Assembly: GCA_035295985.1 (NCBI GenBank)
Contig: DATHBT010000076.1
Location: 1 to 31,372, forward strand
Source of the DNA: JAIVGV01 sp035295985
GTDB lineage: Bacteria; Acidobacteriota; Blastocatellia; Pyrinomonadales; Pyrinomonadaceae
Reading direction: 5' to 3'
DNA length: 31,372 bases
Under the pieces are notes generated by a model. It saw only the letters and a program-made list of their open reading frames with translations. It did not search any database and had not been told where the DNA came from. Within the stretch, counting starts at the first letter, position 1. Each line of letters starts with the position of its first letter. The position numbers and the translations under genes are program-made. Positions 1-7,249 of this stretch are shown in pieces.

Positions 1-1251
1 CACGGCCGCGCGTCGGTCGCCTACGTCATCCCCTACGAGCGCAACGGCGCGGCCTCGCTCGTCTATCGGCTGCTGAAGGAAAATTTCAAGCTCGCGGTCG
101 CGACGCGCCAGCTCACCGCGGGGGGGCGCACGTGGCCGCGCGGCACGGTCGTCGCGCGCCTGTCGCGCAACCCCGACACGATCCACGAGCGTGTCGCCGC
201 GCTCGCGCGAGAGACGGGCGTTGACGTGTTCGGCATAAGCAGTGGGTTCGCCGAGACGGGCGACACGGTCGTCGGCTCCGAGAACGTCGTCTCGATCCGA
301 AGGCCGCGCGTCATCGTCGTCGCGGACGAGCCGGTCAGCCAGACCTCTTACGGCTGGCTCTGGTGGACGCTCGACCGCTACGGCGTCGATTTCACGCCGA
401 TGTCGCTCGCGAACCTGCGGCGCGCGAACCTCGATCAGTACAACGTCATCATCATGCCGGACGGCTCGGCGGGCGGCTACTTCGGCTCGCTCGGCAAGCC
501 GGGCGTTGACGCGTTGCGCGGGTGGGTGCAGCGCGGCGGCACGCTCGTCGCCATCAAAGGCGCGGCCGTCTTCGCCGCGCTCAAGGACGTGAACCTGACC
601 TCGTCCCGGCTCGTCGGCAGCGACGATGAGGATCAGGCCGGCAAGCCCGCGTCGGGCGGCGGCGAAGACGACGACCGGAAGCCCTCCGCCTCGCCGCCCC
701 CGACGCCTTCGCCCTCGCCGCAGGAGTCATCGCGCGAGCAGACGGCCGCCGCGCGCCGCGCCCGCCGGCAGCAGGCCGAGCCGACGGCCACGGAGCTGCG
801 CCGCGAGGTGGCCGACCAGACCGAAAAGCTCGAAGGCGCGCCGCCCGACCTGCCGCCCATCGCGTCGCCCTCGTCGAAGCCCGGCCGCGTCCCCGAGGCA
901 GTCCCCGGCGCGATCTTCCGCGCCACCGTTGACCGCTCGACGCCGCTCACCTTCGGCTACGAAGACGCGACGCTCCCCGTGCTCGTGGATTCGGCCTACT
1001 TCTTCCGCCCCTCAAAGGAGGGCACGAACGCGCTCGTCTTCGTTTCTGAGAGGAACGCGCCGCTGCGCATCGCCGGCTTCACCTGGCCCGACAACACCGA
1101 GCGGCTGCTGAAAGGTACGGCCCACGTCATCGACGAGCCGACCGGAAGGGGCCACGTCGTCCTCTTCGCCGAAGATCCCAACTTCCGCGGCTTCTGGCGC
1201 TCGCTGACGCGCATGTTCTTCAACTCGTTCCTGTTCCAGCCGACGTTCTAA
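1..1251 (+). CDS. M14-family zinc carboxypeptidase-like protein, C-terminal part (5' truncated by window edge)
   Basis: The frame is open from base 1 to the TAA at 1249-1251, so the gene starts outside the window and about 416 residues are visible. The part seen has no zinc-binding motif. It looks like the long C-terminal extension of secreted acidobacterial M14 peptidases, with an early segment reading PYERNGAASLVYRLL, then a Rossmann-like stretch (RPRVIVVADE, NVIIMPDGSAGGYFG) that resembles a glutamine-amidotransferase-like fold. A low-complexity Pro/Ser/Glu-rich linker (about bases 640-840) follows, and the protein ends on a compact aromatic segment without a membrane anchor. The family call rests on recalled similarity, since the catalytic domain is missing. 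The next gene, on the same strand, is separated by a heptamer hairpin. Confidence 0.6.
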   Translation, partial: HGRASVAYVIPYERNGAASLVYRLLKENFKLAVATRQLTAGGRTWPRGTVVARLSRNPDTIHERVAALARETGVDVFGISSGFAETGDTVVGSENVVSIRRPRVIVVADEPVSQTSYGWLWWTLDRYGVDFTPMSLANLRRANLDQYNVIIMPDGSAGGYFGSLGKPGVDALRGWVQRGGTLVAIKGAAVFAALKDVNLTSSRLVGSDDEDQAGKPASGGGEDDDRKPSASPPPTPSPSPQESSREQTAAARRARRQQAEPTATELRREVADQTEKLEGAPPDLPPIASPSSKPGRVPEAVPGAIFRATVDRSTPLTFGYEDATLPVLVDSAYFFRPSKEGTNALVFVSERNAPLRIAGFTWPDNTERLLKGTAHVIDEPTGRGHVVLFAEDPNFRGFWRSLTRMFFNSFLFQPTF

Positions 1252-1256
1252 GAGCG

Positions 1257-1340
1257 GTGACAAGGGACGGGTGACAAGTGACAAGCGGGAAGTGGATGCT
1301 TTATCTTCTTACTTGTCACTTGTCACTTGTCACTTGTCAC
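1257..1340. repeat. Heptamer-repeat hairpin (unit acttgtc / gtgacaa)
   Basis: The right arm (1311-1340) is four perfect tandem copies of acttgtc plus two bases. The left arm (1257-1285) is the reverse complement with about three mismatches, including two exact gtgacaa-type copies at 1271-1285. The loop is about 25 nt. The element fills the gap between two co-directional genes, and its right arm ends immediately before the gagg of the next gene's ribosome binding site. Confidence 0.9.
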
Positions 1341-1351
1341 GAGGTTTTATT

Positions 1352-1840
1352 GTGTTTCAGGTCAAAGCGGGTTTCGAAGAGAAGCTGGAAGTGAAGACGA
1401 CTCTGGAGCGGGCGCGCGAGTTCTTCGCAGACCTGCGCAACTTCGCCGAGCTGATGCCGGGCGTGGAGGCGATTAAGCAGGAGGCCGGCGGCGTCGCCCG
1501 CTGGCTCATCCGCGCCGAGGTGCCGGTCATCGGCGCGGTGCGCCAGGCCTTCGCCGTCGCGCAGACGGACGACCGCCCAGACCGCATCGAGTGGTCGCCC
1601 GTGCCCCACGAGCGCGGCAACTTTCTCCGCTACTACGCGGCCTTCGAGCAGCAGGGCGCGCGCGTGCTGGTGCGCGTCGTGCAGCGCGTGGAGCTGCGCC
1701 GCCAGCGCGCCACCGAGCTGCACATGCTCGCCGGCCTGGTCGGCGAGAGCCGCCTCAGCTCCGAGCTACAGAAGGGCGTCTCCGAGATGATGCGCACCTT
1801 CCTCCAGCGCGCCCGCACGCGCCTCGAAGCGGAGGCGTGA
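1352..1840 (+). CDS. SRPBCC-family protein (polyketide cyclase / COQ10-like START fold)
   Basis: Encodes 162 aa from the GTG at 1352, preceded by gagg at 1341-1344 (7-nt spacing). An in-frame GTG at 1271 would put translation through the heptamer repeat and is unlikely. The sequence has the SRPBCC pattern: an N-terminal strand (FEEKLEVKTTLERAREFFAD), a 'LMPGVEAI' segment, alternating strands, and a C-terminal amphipathic helix (LVGESRLSSELQKGVSEMMR) that would close a hydrophobic cavity. There is no signal peptide or membrane segment. Members bind lipids, quinones or polyketides; the ligand cannot be told here. The neighbours give no pathway. Confidence 0.75.
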   Translation: MFQVKAGFEEKLEVKTTLERAREFFADLRNFAELMPGVEAIKQEAGGVARWLIRAEVPVIGAVRQAFAVAQTDDRPDRIEWSPVPHERGNFLRYYAAFEQQGARVLVRVVQRVELRRQRATELHMLAGLVGESRLSSELQKGVSEMMRTFLQRARTRLEAEA

Positions 1841-1851
1841 AAGCTGGCTTC

Positions 1852-1906
1852 AGGTTTAAAGTTTCGGGTTCGCCGCCCTAACTTGAAACTGGAACCCTAG
1901 AACTCG
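1852..1906. repeat. Degenerate heptamer-type hairpin between convergent genes
   Basis: The left side reads as heptamers aggttta, aagtttc, gggttcg (1852-1872). The right side read on the minus strand gives agttcta, gggttcc, agtttca, agtta (about 1879-1906). The arms pair imperfectly. It lies between the stop of the SRPBCC gene and the stop of the minus-strand gene, and the right arm runs into the last codons of the latter. It looks like an eroded member of the same repeat class. Confidence 0.5.
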
Positions 1907-2373
1907 ACGAGCAGATCGAAGATGCGGCGCGGCGAGCGGACTTCGACGCGCTCGCCCGACACGTCAACGCTCAGCACCCGGTTGCAAACCAGGAGCAGGA
2001 CGCGCTTGCAGCCTTCCAGTTCCTCGCCCGCGTTGAACTCGACGCGGAACGCGCCGGGGCGCAAGAGGTACCGGCCGCTGACTCTTGGCGGGATGCGCAG
2101 CACCAGCCCCTCGCGTTGCAGGTCGAAGAGGGCGCGCTCGCCCTCGGCCAGTTTGAAGCTGCCGGATGAATCGGTCTCGGCGGCGAACATCAGGTCGCCG
2201 CGCTCGCGCACCTTCCGGAGTTCGGCCGGGCGCGCGTCGTGCGAGAAGACGGCGACGAAGTCAACGACGGGGATGCGGAAGACGCCGCGCGCGTGCCCCT
2301 CGTGGACGCGCGCGACGAGTTCGAGCGCGACGGCGCGCATCTCGGGCCAGCGGAGTCGCGTGAAGGGAAGCAT
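1897..2373 (-). CDS. Hypothetical protein, 158 aa
   Basis: I do not recognise this family. The protein is cytoplasmic-looking (no signal peptide or membrane helix) and mixed alpha/beta, with several hydrophobic strand-like segments (VVDFVAVFSHD, GLVLRIPPRVSGRYLL, KRVLLLVCNRVLSVDV, RRIFDLLVEF). The balanced residue composition on this strand, against the Arg/Ser-rich low-complexity translation of the opposite strand, argues that this is the coding frame. ATG at 2373 is the longest start; an internal Met at 2340 is possible. The 3' end overlaps a degenerate hairpin shared with the convergent SRPBCC gene. Confidence 0.6.
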   Translation of the reverse strand: MLPFTRLRWPEMRAVALELVARVHEGHARGVFRIPVVDFVAVFSHDARPAELRKVRERGDLMFAAETDSSGSFKLAEGERALFDLQREGLVLRIPPRVSGRYLLRPGAFRVEFNAGEELEGCKRVLLLVCNRVLSVDVSGERVEVRSPRRIFDLLVEF

Positions 2374-2570
2374 CGTTCAGGCCGCCGAAGGTGTTCGGGC
2401 GGCAATCTACCACGGCGCGCCGGGCGGCGCGAGCGGATCGCGGTGGGAGGGCGGGCCGTGCGTCGTCGGCGTGATTTAAGGGCGGGGCGCTAGTCAACAG
2501 ACGCGGGCGCGAGCGCATCTAATGTGACGCCGCATGAGGAGACCGGGCGCGGCGGAGGAGACTGAACGAG

Positions 2571-2864
2571 ATGCCAGCACCGTACTCGAAGTCGAAGAAG
2601 GCGGAGCCGGGTTTGACGCGCAAGGCCGTGCGCGCGGGCGGGTTCTCGCTGGCGAAGCGGCTGGTGAAGCCGATCCCCGTCGTCGGTTCCTGCGTCGCGG
2701 TGGGCCTGGCGGGCTACGAGATCAGGAGGAAGGGCCTGCGCAACGGCCTGATCCACGTCGGCCTCGACCTGATCCCAGTCGTCGGCACGGCCAAGGGCGT
2801 CGTCGAACTCTTCACCGGCGACTGGCTGCCCGACCGCGAGAAGAAGCCGGGCGGCGCTTCCTGA
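2571..2864 (+). CDS. Small protein with hydrophobic segments, PT-TG-like (pre-toxin) motif
   Basis: Encodes 97 aa from ATG 2571, with a ggagga-type ribosome binding site about 12 nt upstream. The basic N-terminus (PYSKSKKAEPGLTRKAV) is followed by two moderately hydrophobic Gly/Val-rich segments (IPVVGSCVAVGLAGYEI and GLIHVGLDLIPVVG). The second runs into KGVVELFTGDWL. The series P-V-V-G..K...E..TG..L resembles the pre-toxin TG (PT-TG) segment of polymorphic toxins, but no toxin domain follows and the protein ends in a charged tail. The resemblance is recalled, not computed. It could instead be a small membrane-associated protein of unknown role. A strong palindrome follows. Confidence 0.6.
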   Translation: MPAPYSKSKKAEPGLTRKAVRAGGFSLAKRLVKPIPVVGSCVAVGLAGYEIRRKGLRNGLIHVGLDLIPVVGTAKGVVELFTGDWLPDREKKPGGAS

Positions 2865-2893
2865 GCGCGCTCTAAAATTCAGGTGGTGAAAAC

Positions 2894-2937
2894 TGAGGGC
2901 GGCGCGGCGTGTCGATCGACACGCCGCGCCGCCCTCA
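2894..2937. terminator. 44-bp perfect palindrome between convergent genes, probable bidirectional terminator
   Basis: Arms of 22 bp pair without mismatch about the centre gtcgatcgac (2911-2920). The stem is very GC-rich. On the plus strand it is followed by ctcttttaac and on the minus strand by a gttttcacc tract. It separates the 97-aa gene from the 3' end of gatA. Confidence 0.75.
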
Positions 2938-3020
2938 TCTCTTTTAACTCTTGTCTGAACCCTCATCCTCGCGCAGGACTTGCCACCGGCCGGCGACCCG
3001 GTTTGCGCCGGGTTGCCGCG

Positions 3021-4484
3021 TCAGCCGCCTTCCCGTGCGATGACGCGCGGGCGCGCCGTGAAGGGCGCGGCGCGCTCGTAGGCGTCGGCGAGGCGGAAGA
3101 GTGTGGGTTCGCTCCAGTGCGGGCCGAGCAGTTGCATGCCGATTGGCAGCCCGGAGGACGAAAGGCCGCAGGGGACGGAGAGGCCGGGGATGCCCGCGAG
3201 GTTGGCGGTCACGGTGTAGATGTCGTTGAGGTACATCGCCAGTGGATCGTCCACCTTCTCGCCGAGGCGGAAGGCGGGCGTCGGCGCGGTTGGGGTGACG
3301 ACCGCGTCGCAGGAGGCCAAGGCGCGCGCGAAGTCCTGCCTGATGAGCGAGCGCACCTGCTGCGCCTTGAGGTAGTAGGCGTCGTAATAGCCGGAGGAGA
3401 GCACGTAGGTTCCGAGCATGATGCGGCGCTTGACCTCCGCGCCGAAGCCCTCCTCGCGCGTGCGCCGGTACATCGAGCGCAGCTCCGCGGACTCCTCCGC
3501 GCGCAGCCCGTAGCGCACGCCGTCGTAGCGCGCGAGGTTCGACGAAGCCTCCGCGGTCGCGATGATGTAATAGACCGCGATGGCGTAGCGCGCGTGCGGC
3601 AGCTCCACGTCAACCACTTCAGCGCCCAGATCGCGGAAGACTTCTACGGCCCGCTCGACCGACTCGCGCACCTCCGCGTCCAGCCCCTCGCCGAAGAGCG
3701 CGCGGGGCACGCCGACGCGCGCGCCTTTGATGTCGCCGGTCAACTCTGAGACGTAGTCGGGCACGTGCACGTCGGCGGTCGTCGCGTCGCGCGTGTCGCG
3801 GCCGGCGATGACGGAGAGGACGGCGGCGGCGTCGCGCGTGTTCAGGGTGAACGTGCCAATCTGATCGAGCGACGAGCCGAAGGCGACGAGGCCGTAGCGC
3901 GAGACGCGGCCGTAAGTCGGTTTCACACCGACGACGCCGCACAGCGCCGCGGGCTGTCGCACGCTGCCGCCCGTGTCCGAGCCGAGCGCGACGGGCACGA
4001 CGCGCGCGGCGACCGCCGCGGCCGAGCCGCCCGACGATCCGCCCGGCACGCGCCCCGTATCCCAGGGGTTGCGCGCAGGGCCGAACGCCGAGTTCTCGTT
4101 CGACGATCCCATCGCGAACTCGTCGCAGTTGGTCTTCCCGACGACGACCGCGCCCTCCGCCAGCAGGCGCTCGACGGCCGTCGCCGTGTACGGCGGCCGG
4201 TAAGGGCCGAGGATCGTCGAGCCGCACGACGCCTGAAGCCCGCGCACGCAGATGTTGTCTTTGATCGCGACGGGCACGCCCGCGAGCGCGCCGCGCCCCG
4301 CAGACGCAGCGCCGTCGATCTCCGCCGCGCGCGCGAGCGCGCCCGCCCGGTCGATCTGTAGGAAAGCGCCGAGCGCGCCGTTCAAACCCTCGGCCGCGTC
4401 GAGCGAAGCCGAGACCACCTCACGCGCCGTCGCGCCGCCGCCCGCGACGCCCGCCGTGATCCGCTCAACGGTTCTCTCCGTCAT
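3021..4484 (-). CDS. gatA: Asp-tRNA(Asn)/Glu-tRNA(Gln) amidotransferase subunit A
   Basis: Glutaminase subunit of GatCAB, which converts mischarged Glu-tRNA(Gln) or Asp-tRNA(Asn) using ammonia from glutamine. The 487-aa length is normal for GatA. The amidase-signature triad is visible: Lys75 in VPVAIKDNI, Ser150 in GGSSGGSAA and Ser174 in GSDTGGSVRQPA; this spacing matches the Lys79/Ser154/Ser178 numbering I recall for S. aureus GatA. The segment MGSSNENSAFG is also typical. The frame extends 31 codons upstream of ATG 4484, but that extension runs into an inverted-repeat element and adds unrelated residues. gatC lies upstream on the same strand; gatB is not in the window. Confidence 0.97.
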   Translation of the reverse strand: MTERTVERITAGVAGGGATAREVVSASLDAAEGLNGALGAFLQIDRAGALARAAEIDGAASAGRGALAGVPVAIKDNICVRGLQASCGSTILGPYRPPYTATAVERLLAEGAVVVGKTNCDEFAMGSSNENSAFGPARNPWDTGRVPGGSSGGSAAAVAARVVPVALGSDTGGSVRQPAALCGVVGVKPTYGRVSRYGLVAFGSSLDQIGTFTLNTRDAAAVLSVIAGRDTRDATTADVHVPDYVSELTGDIKGARVGVPRALFGEGLDAEVRESVERAVEVFRDLGAEVVDVELPHARYAIAVYYIIATAEASSNLARYDGVRYGLRAEESAELRSMYRRTREEGFGAEVKRRIMLGTYVLSSGYYDAYYLKAQQVRSLIRQDFARALASCDAVVTPTAPTPAFRLGEKVDDPLAMYLNDIYTVTANLAGIPGLSVPCGLSSSGLPIGMQLLGPHWSEPTLFRLADAYERAAPFTARPRVIAREGG

Positions 4485-4514
4485 AGAATGGCTGTCGAAT
4501 TCCGTCTCAAAAAT

Positions 4515-4647
4515 GTAGGGGCAGGGCAAGTCCGCGGCCCGCAGCGGCCAAAGGCCGCTCAAACGATTAGCCAGCATTCACCGCGGAATTACGCGAACGC
4601 TCTTTCGCGCCCCCGCGCGGCGGGCCGCGGACTTGCCCTGCCCCTAC
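4515..4647. repeat. 133-bp inverted-repeat element with two internal hairpins (MITE/REP-like)
   Basis: Perfect 28-bp outer arms at 4515-4542 and 4620-4647 (begin gtaggggcagggcaag, end cttgccctgcccctac). Inside are two smaller hairpins: agcggcc-aaa-ggccgct (4543-4559) and cgcgaa-cgctct-ttcgcg (4592-4609). It occupies most of the gap between gatC and gatA. The arm start gtaggggc resembles dispersed repeats I recall from several bacterial phyla; copy number here is unknown. Confidence 0.8.
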
Positions 4648-4682
4648 AAGCCTCGCGTGCGCGGCGCTTCCCGATTCGCGGC

Positions 4683-5006
4683 TTAGAAGTTCTCAGCCTC
4701 GTGCGAGCCGACGAGGACGCGCGGCACTCTGAAATGTCCGTGCGACGGATCGGGGGCCTGATCGAGCGCGAGCCGCTGGCCGAGCGACGGCATCACGGCG
4801 TCCTCGCGGTGCGCCGCAGTGCGCTCGCCCTCGCCGGTCAGCCCGCCGATGGCCGGCTCCACGCTGCTCGTGTCCAGCTCGTTCAACTGCTCGACGTACT
4901 CGACGATGGCCGCCACCTGCGGCGTCAGCGCGCGCAACTCCTCGCCCGTGATCTCCAGGTGCGCGAGCTGCGCGATCTTCTGTATGTCAGCTTCGGTAAT
5001 GGGCAT
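4683..5006 (-). CDS. gatC: Asp-tRNA(Asn)/Glu-tRNA(Gln) amidotransferase subunit C
   Basis: Encodes 107 aa from ATG 5006. The small GatC subunit wraps around GatA and stabilises GatA-GatB. The sequence begins MPITEADIQKIAQLAHLEI, followed by LTPQVAAIVEYVEQLNELDT and then a VMPSLGQRLALDQAPD segment, the standard GatC layout (AxLARLxL, QLxxIxxYVxxLxELDT, LRxDxx). A much longer open frame upstream passes through a heptamer hairpin and is not coding. It sits between dciA and gatA on the same strand, separated from each by a repeat element rather than tightly spaced. Confidence 0.95.
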   Translation of the reverse strand: MPITEADIQKIAQLAHLEITGEELRALTPQVAAIVEYVEQLNELDTSSVEPAIGGLTGEGERTAAHREDAVMPSLGQRLALDQAPDPSHGHFRVPRVLVGSHEAENF

Positions 5007-5019
5007 GGCGGGAATTTTT

Positions 5020-5108
5020 GATTTGCGATTTTTGATTTTCGATTGGAAGGAGGCACTCCCGGTCCCGGTGAGTATCAATCGCAAATCGAAAATCAAAAAT
5101 CGCAAATC
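5020..5108. repeat. Heptamer-repeat hairpin (units gatttgc / gattttt)
   Basis: Perfect 25-bp arms at 5020-5044 and 5084-5108, each made of heptamers of the type gatttgc, gattttt, gattttc; the loop is 39 nt. The right arm ends one base before the dciA stop codon, and the element fills the dciA-gatC gap. Its units are the same as those of the element on the other side of dciA. Confidence 0.92.
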
Positions 5109-5109
5109 T

Positions 5110-5580
5110 TCACTTTCTCCTCTCCTGCGCTTCGATGTAGCTGCCGGCGGCGAGGAGGAAGCGGCGGCGCAAGGTTTCGTCCTTGATGGCGGCGGCGGCC
5201 TGCGAGAGCGGGCGCGCCTGTTGGAGCGCGCGCCGCTGGTGTCGTTCGAGATCGATCTCGGCCTGGCGCAGGCGCGCGCGCTCCTCGCGGACGGTCTTGG
5301 GATCGACGCGGAACTCGATGTAGGTGACGAGCGCGTGGCCGAGCACGGAGTTGATGCGGAAGACCAACTGGCCGCTGATCGCCTCCAACTGCCGCTGCCA
5401 GGAGGTGTCGGCCACGGCGACGACGAGGTGCTTGCCGTGCAGGCGGAACGGCACGGCCTGCCCGCGCAACTGCTCGCCCGCGGCGCGCCGCCACGCGACG
5501 AAGGCCGCGGCCTCGGCCACCTCCTCCGAGTCGCCCGCAGCACGCAGCAGGCCCGGCAATGCGCGGATGAGATCGTCCAT
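5110..5580 (-). CDS. dciA: DciA-type replicative helicase loader/operator (DUF721)
   Basis: Encodes 156 aa from ATG 5580. DUF721 proteins include DciA, which helps load the replicative helicase DnaB in bacteria that lack DnaC or DnaI. The recognisable core is at residues about 10-90: AFVAWRRAAGEQLRGQAVPF, HGKHLVVAVADTSWQRQLE (the conserved W-x2-L pattern) and INSVLGHALVTYIEFRVDP. The rest is a charged helical tail. An in-frame extension to 5646 would translate heptamer repeats and is rejected. It is divergent from maf and precedes gatC. Confidence 0.82.
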   Translation of the reverse strand: MDDLIRALPGLLRAAGDSEEVAEAAAFVAWRRAAGEQLRGQAVPFRLHGKHLVVAVADTSWQRQLEAISGQLVFRINSVLGHALVTYIEFRVDPKTVREERARLRQAEIDLERHQRRALQQARPLSQAAAAIKDETLRRRFLLAAGSYIEAQERRK

Positions 5581-5585
5581 TTCTG

Positions 5586-5698
5586 ATTTTTGATTTGCGA
5601 TTTTTGATTTGCGATTTTGAGTCCGGTTGTTTTTGACGAAGGCCACGTTGCTGTAAGCTGTGCCCTCAATCGCAAATCAAAAATCGCAAATCAAAAAT
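5586..5698. repeat. Heptamer-repeat hairpin (units gatttgc / gattttt), second copy
   Basis: Perfect 31-bp arms at 5586-5616 and 5668-5698, alternating gattttt and gatttgc heptamers, with a 51-nt loop. It lies between the divergent dciA and maf starts, so it cannot terminate either gene. The loop contains a possible maf promoter. Confidence 0.92.
5633..5659 (+). promoter_or_regulatory. Possible maf promoter inside the hairpin loop
   Basis: TTGACG (5633-5638) and TAAGCT (5654-5659) with a 15-nt spacer. The -35 is good, but the -10 is weak and the spacer short. The position about 60 nt upstream of the maf start is reasonable. Confidence 0.3.
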
Positions 5699-5715
5699 TC
5701 TCGCGGGGGAGTGTA

Positions 5716-6324
5716 ATGGAAAACGAGCGCGGGTCACAAGCCGCTCGTCCGGCGGTCATGACGTTGCCGCGGCTGGTGCTGGCGTCGGCCAGCCCGCGGC
5801 GGGCGGAAATCCTGCGCGGCGTCGGCTGGCCGTTCGAGGCGGAGGCGGCGGACGTGGACGAGAGCCTGCGCGCGGGCGAAAGTCCGGCCGATTACGTGGA
5901 GCGGCTGGCGCGCGAGAAGGCCGGGGCGGTGGCGCGCGCGCGCCTGTTCGGACTCGTGCTCGGCGCGGACACGGTCGTCGTCTGCGAAGGCGAAATTTTG
6001 GGGAAGCCCCGCGACGACGAAGACGCGCGAAGGATGCTGCGCAGCCTGAGCGGACGTTGGCACGAGGTTCTGACGGGCGTGGCGCTCGTGCGCGCCGAGG
6101 ACTCGCGGAGGGAAGTTTCGCACGCGCTGACGCGGGTGCGCTTCTGCCGGATGTCGGACGAGGAGATCGACTGGTACGTGGCGACGAATGAGCCGGCGGA
6201 CAAGGCCGGGGGCTACGCCGTGCAGGGCCGCGCCGCGCTCTTCGTCGAGGGGCTGGAGGGCGACTACTGGAATGTCGTCGGCCTGCCGGTGCGTCTGGTG
6301 TACGAGCTGGCGGGGAAGTTTTAA
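5716..6324 (+). CDS. maf: Maf-like nucleotide pyrophosphatase
   Basis: Encodes 202 aa. Maf proteins hydrolyse non-canonical or modified nucleoside triphosphates (house-cleaning) and have been linked to septum control. The signature SASPRRAEIL begins about residue 24, followed by GADTVVV, the ILGKPRDDEDARRMLR segment and a KAGGYAVQGRAALF loop. ATG 5716 is chosen because ggggga lies 5-10 nt upstream; the in-frame extension to 5617 translates repeat sequence. An internal ATG at 5758, just before LPRLVLASAS, would give a more typical length. The gene is divergent from dciA. Confidence 0.92.
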   Translation: MENERGSQAARPAVMTLPRLVLASASPRRAEILRGVGWPFEAEAADVDESLRAGESPADYVERLAREKAGAVARARLFGLVLGADTVVVCEGEILGKPRDDEDARRMLRSLSGRWHEVLTGVALVRAEDSRREVSHALTRVRFCRMSDEEIDWYVATNEPADKAGGYAVQGRAALFVEGLEGDYWNVVGLPVRLVYELAGKF

Positions 6325-6367
6325 GCCCCGCTGTGAACACGATTTTGAAAGCCTGCGGGGTTAAATT

Positions 6368-6457
6368 CACCACAGAGGCGCAGAGGACACGGAGGGGGCA
6401 CAGAGGATTGAGTGGTTTTCTCTGCGCAGCCTCCGTGTCCTCTGCGCCTCTGTGGTG
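6368..6457. repeat. Inverted repeat with octamer-like units between convergent genes
   Basis: Perfect 28-bp arms at 6368-6395 and 6430-6457. The left arm reads roughly as cacagagg, cgcagagg, acacggag; the loop is 34 nt. It lies between the 3' ends of maf and the TlpA-like gene. The motif (…cctctgcgcctctgtggtg) resembles a dispersed intergenic repeat I recall from many genomes. Confidence 0.88.
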
Positions 6458-6507
6458 AGTTGAGGTGCCGAAATATTCACCCCCGCCGAAACCTCTCCCA
6501 GAATTGG

Positions 6508-6538
6508 GAAGGGCCGCCCCGTCAAGGAGTGGCCCTTC
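6508..6538 (-). terminator. Possible terminator hairpin of the TlpA-like gene
   Basis: gaagggcc (6508-6515) pairs with ggcccttc (6531-6538) around a 15-nt loop, 26 nt beyond the minus-strand stop. No clear U tract follows, so termination is only a guess. Confidence 0.35.
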
Positions 6539-6563
6539 TCGATCACCGAAAATTTTCAGACCC

Positions 6564-7112
6564 TCACTGCGCCCTGAAGAAGCGGCCGAGGCGCGGCGAG
6601 AGCTTCGCGACGAGTGTGCCGCCGTCCGGGTCGGGATCGAGTCCGCCGATGGTCTCGGCGACGTTGCCCTCGCGGTCGATGATCACGATGGCCGGCAGTT
6701 GGTTGCGCTCGACGCCCAGGGTCTTAAAGAGCATCCCGTCCGGGTCGCGCAGCACGGCCACCTTGAGCCCGTGCTTGCGGGCGAACGAGCGAATCTGATC
6801 GTCCGTCGCGTAGTTCTTCGACTGCGGCTTCTCCGAGTCGGTGCTCACCCAATAGACGCGCAGGTCGCGATCCCTGTACTCGTCGGCCAAGCCCTGCACG
6901 CCCTGCACCTGCGTGCGCGAGAGCGGCAGCCACGACGCGCCGAAGGCCAGCACCACCACGTCGCCGCGCAGCATCTCCGACGTGATACTCCCGCCGTCAA
7001 CCGTCCGCAGGTTGAACTCGACGCCCCGCGTCGCCGAAGCCAACGCCTGCCCGAAGACGAGCGCGCAGACCAACGCGGCGGCAAACAATTTACGGGGGAA
7101 CTTGCTGAACAT
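6564..7112 (-). CDS. Secreted TlpA/AhpC-like thioredoxin-fold protein lacking redox cysteines
   Basis: Encodes 182 aa with an N-terminal signal peptide (KFPRKLFAAALVCALVFGQA). The mature part follows the TlpA/redoxin pattern: a strand-turn VVVLAFGASW at residues 52-61, a cis-proline region LPAIVIIDREGNV and a C-terminal strand/helix. The expected W-C-x-x-C site reads W61-L-P-L-S65. The only Cys (16) is in the signal peptide, so the mature protein has no cysteine and cannot act as a thiol oxidoreductase by the usual mechanism. It may be a binding or structural relative. It is the last gene of a minus-strand run containing the molybdenum hydroxylase; a functional link is not shown. Confidence 0.8.
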   Translation of the reverse strand: MFSKFPRKLFAAALVCALVFGQALASATRGVEFNLRTVDGGSITSEMLRGDVVVLAFGASWLPLSRTQVQGVQGLADEYRDRDLRVYWVSTDSEKPQSKNYATDDQIRSFARKHGLKVAVLRDPDGMLFKTLGVERNQLPAIVIIDREGNVAETIGGLDPDPDGGTLVAKLSPRLGRFFRAQ

Positions 7113-7249
7113 CTGTCTCTCCTCGCGGCCTCACGACTTCGCGGCGCGGCGCTGATTCGCCGCCGTCCGGCTCACGTCTCAAAAGGGACGGCCGCCAAAA
7201 CTTTGATGAGCGACACCATCGGGCGGTTGGACGGAAACCCGACAGCTAG

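Noticed and set aside
4683..5675. A 330-codon frame that would fuse upstream sequence to gatC
   Set aside because: The upstream part runs through two heptamer hairpins and antisense to nothing conserved; GatC proper starts at 5006 with the usual N-terminus.
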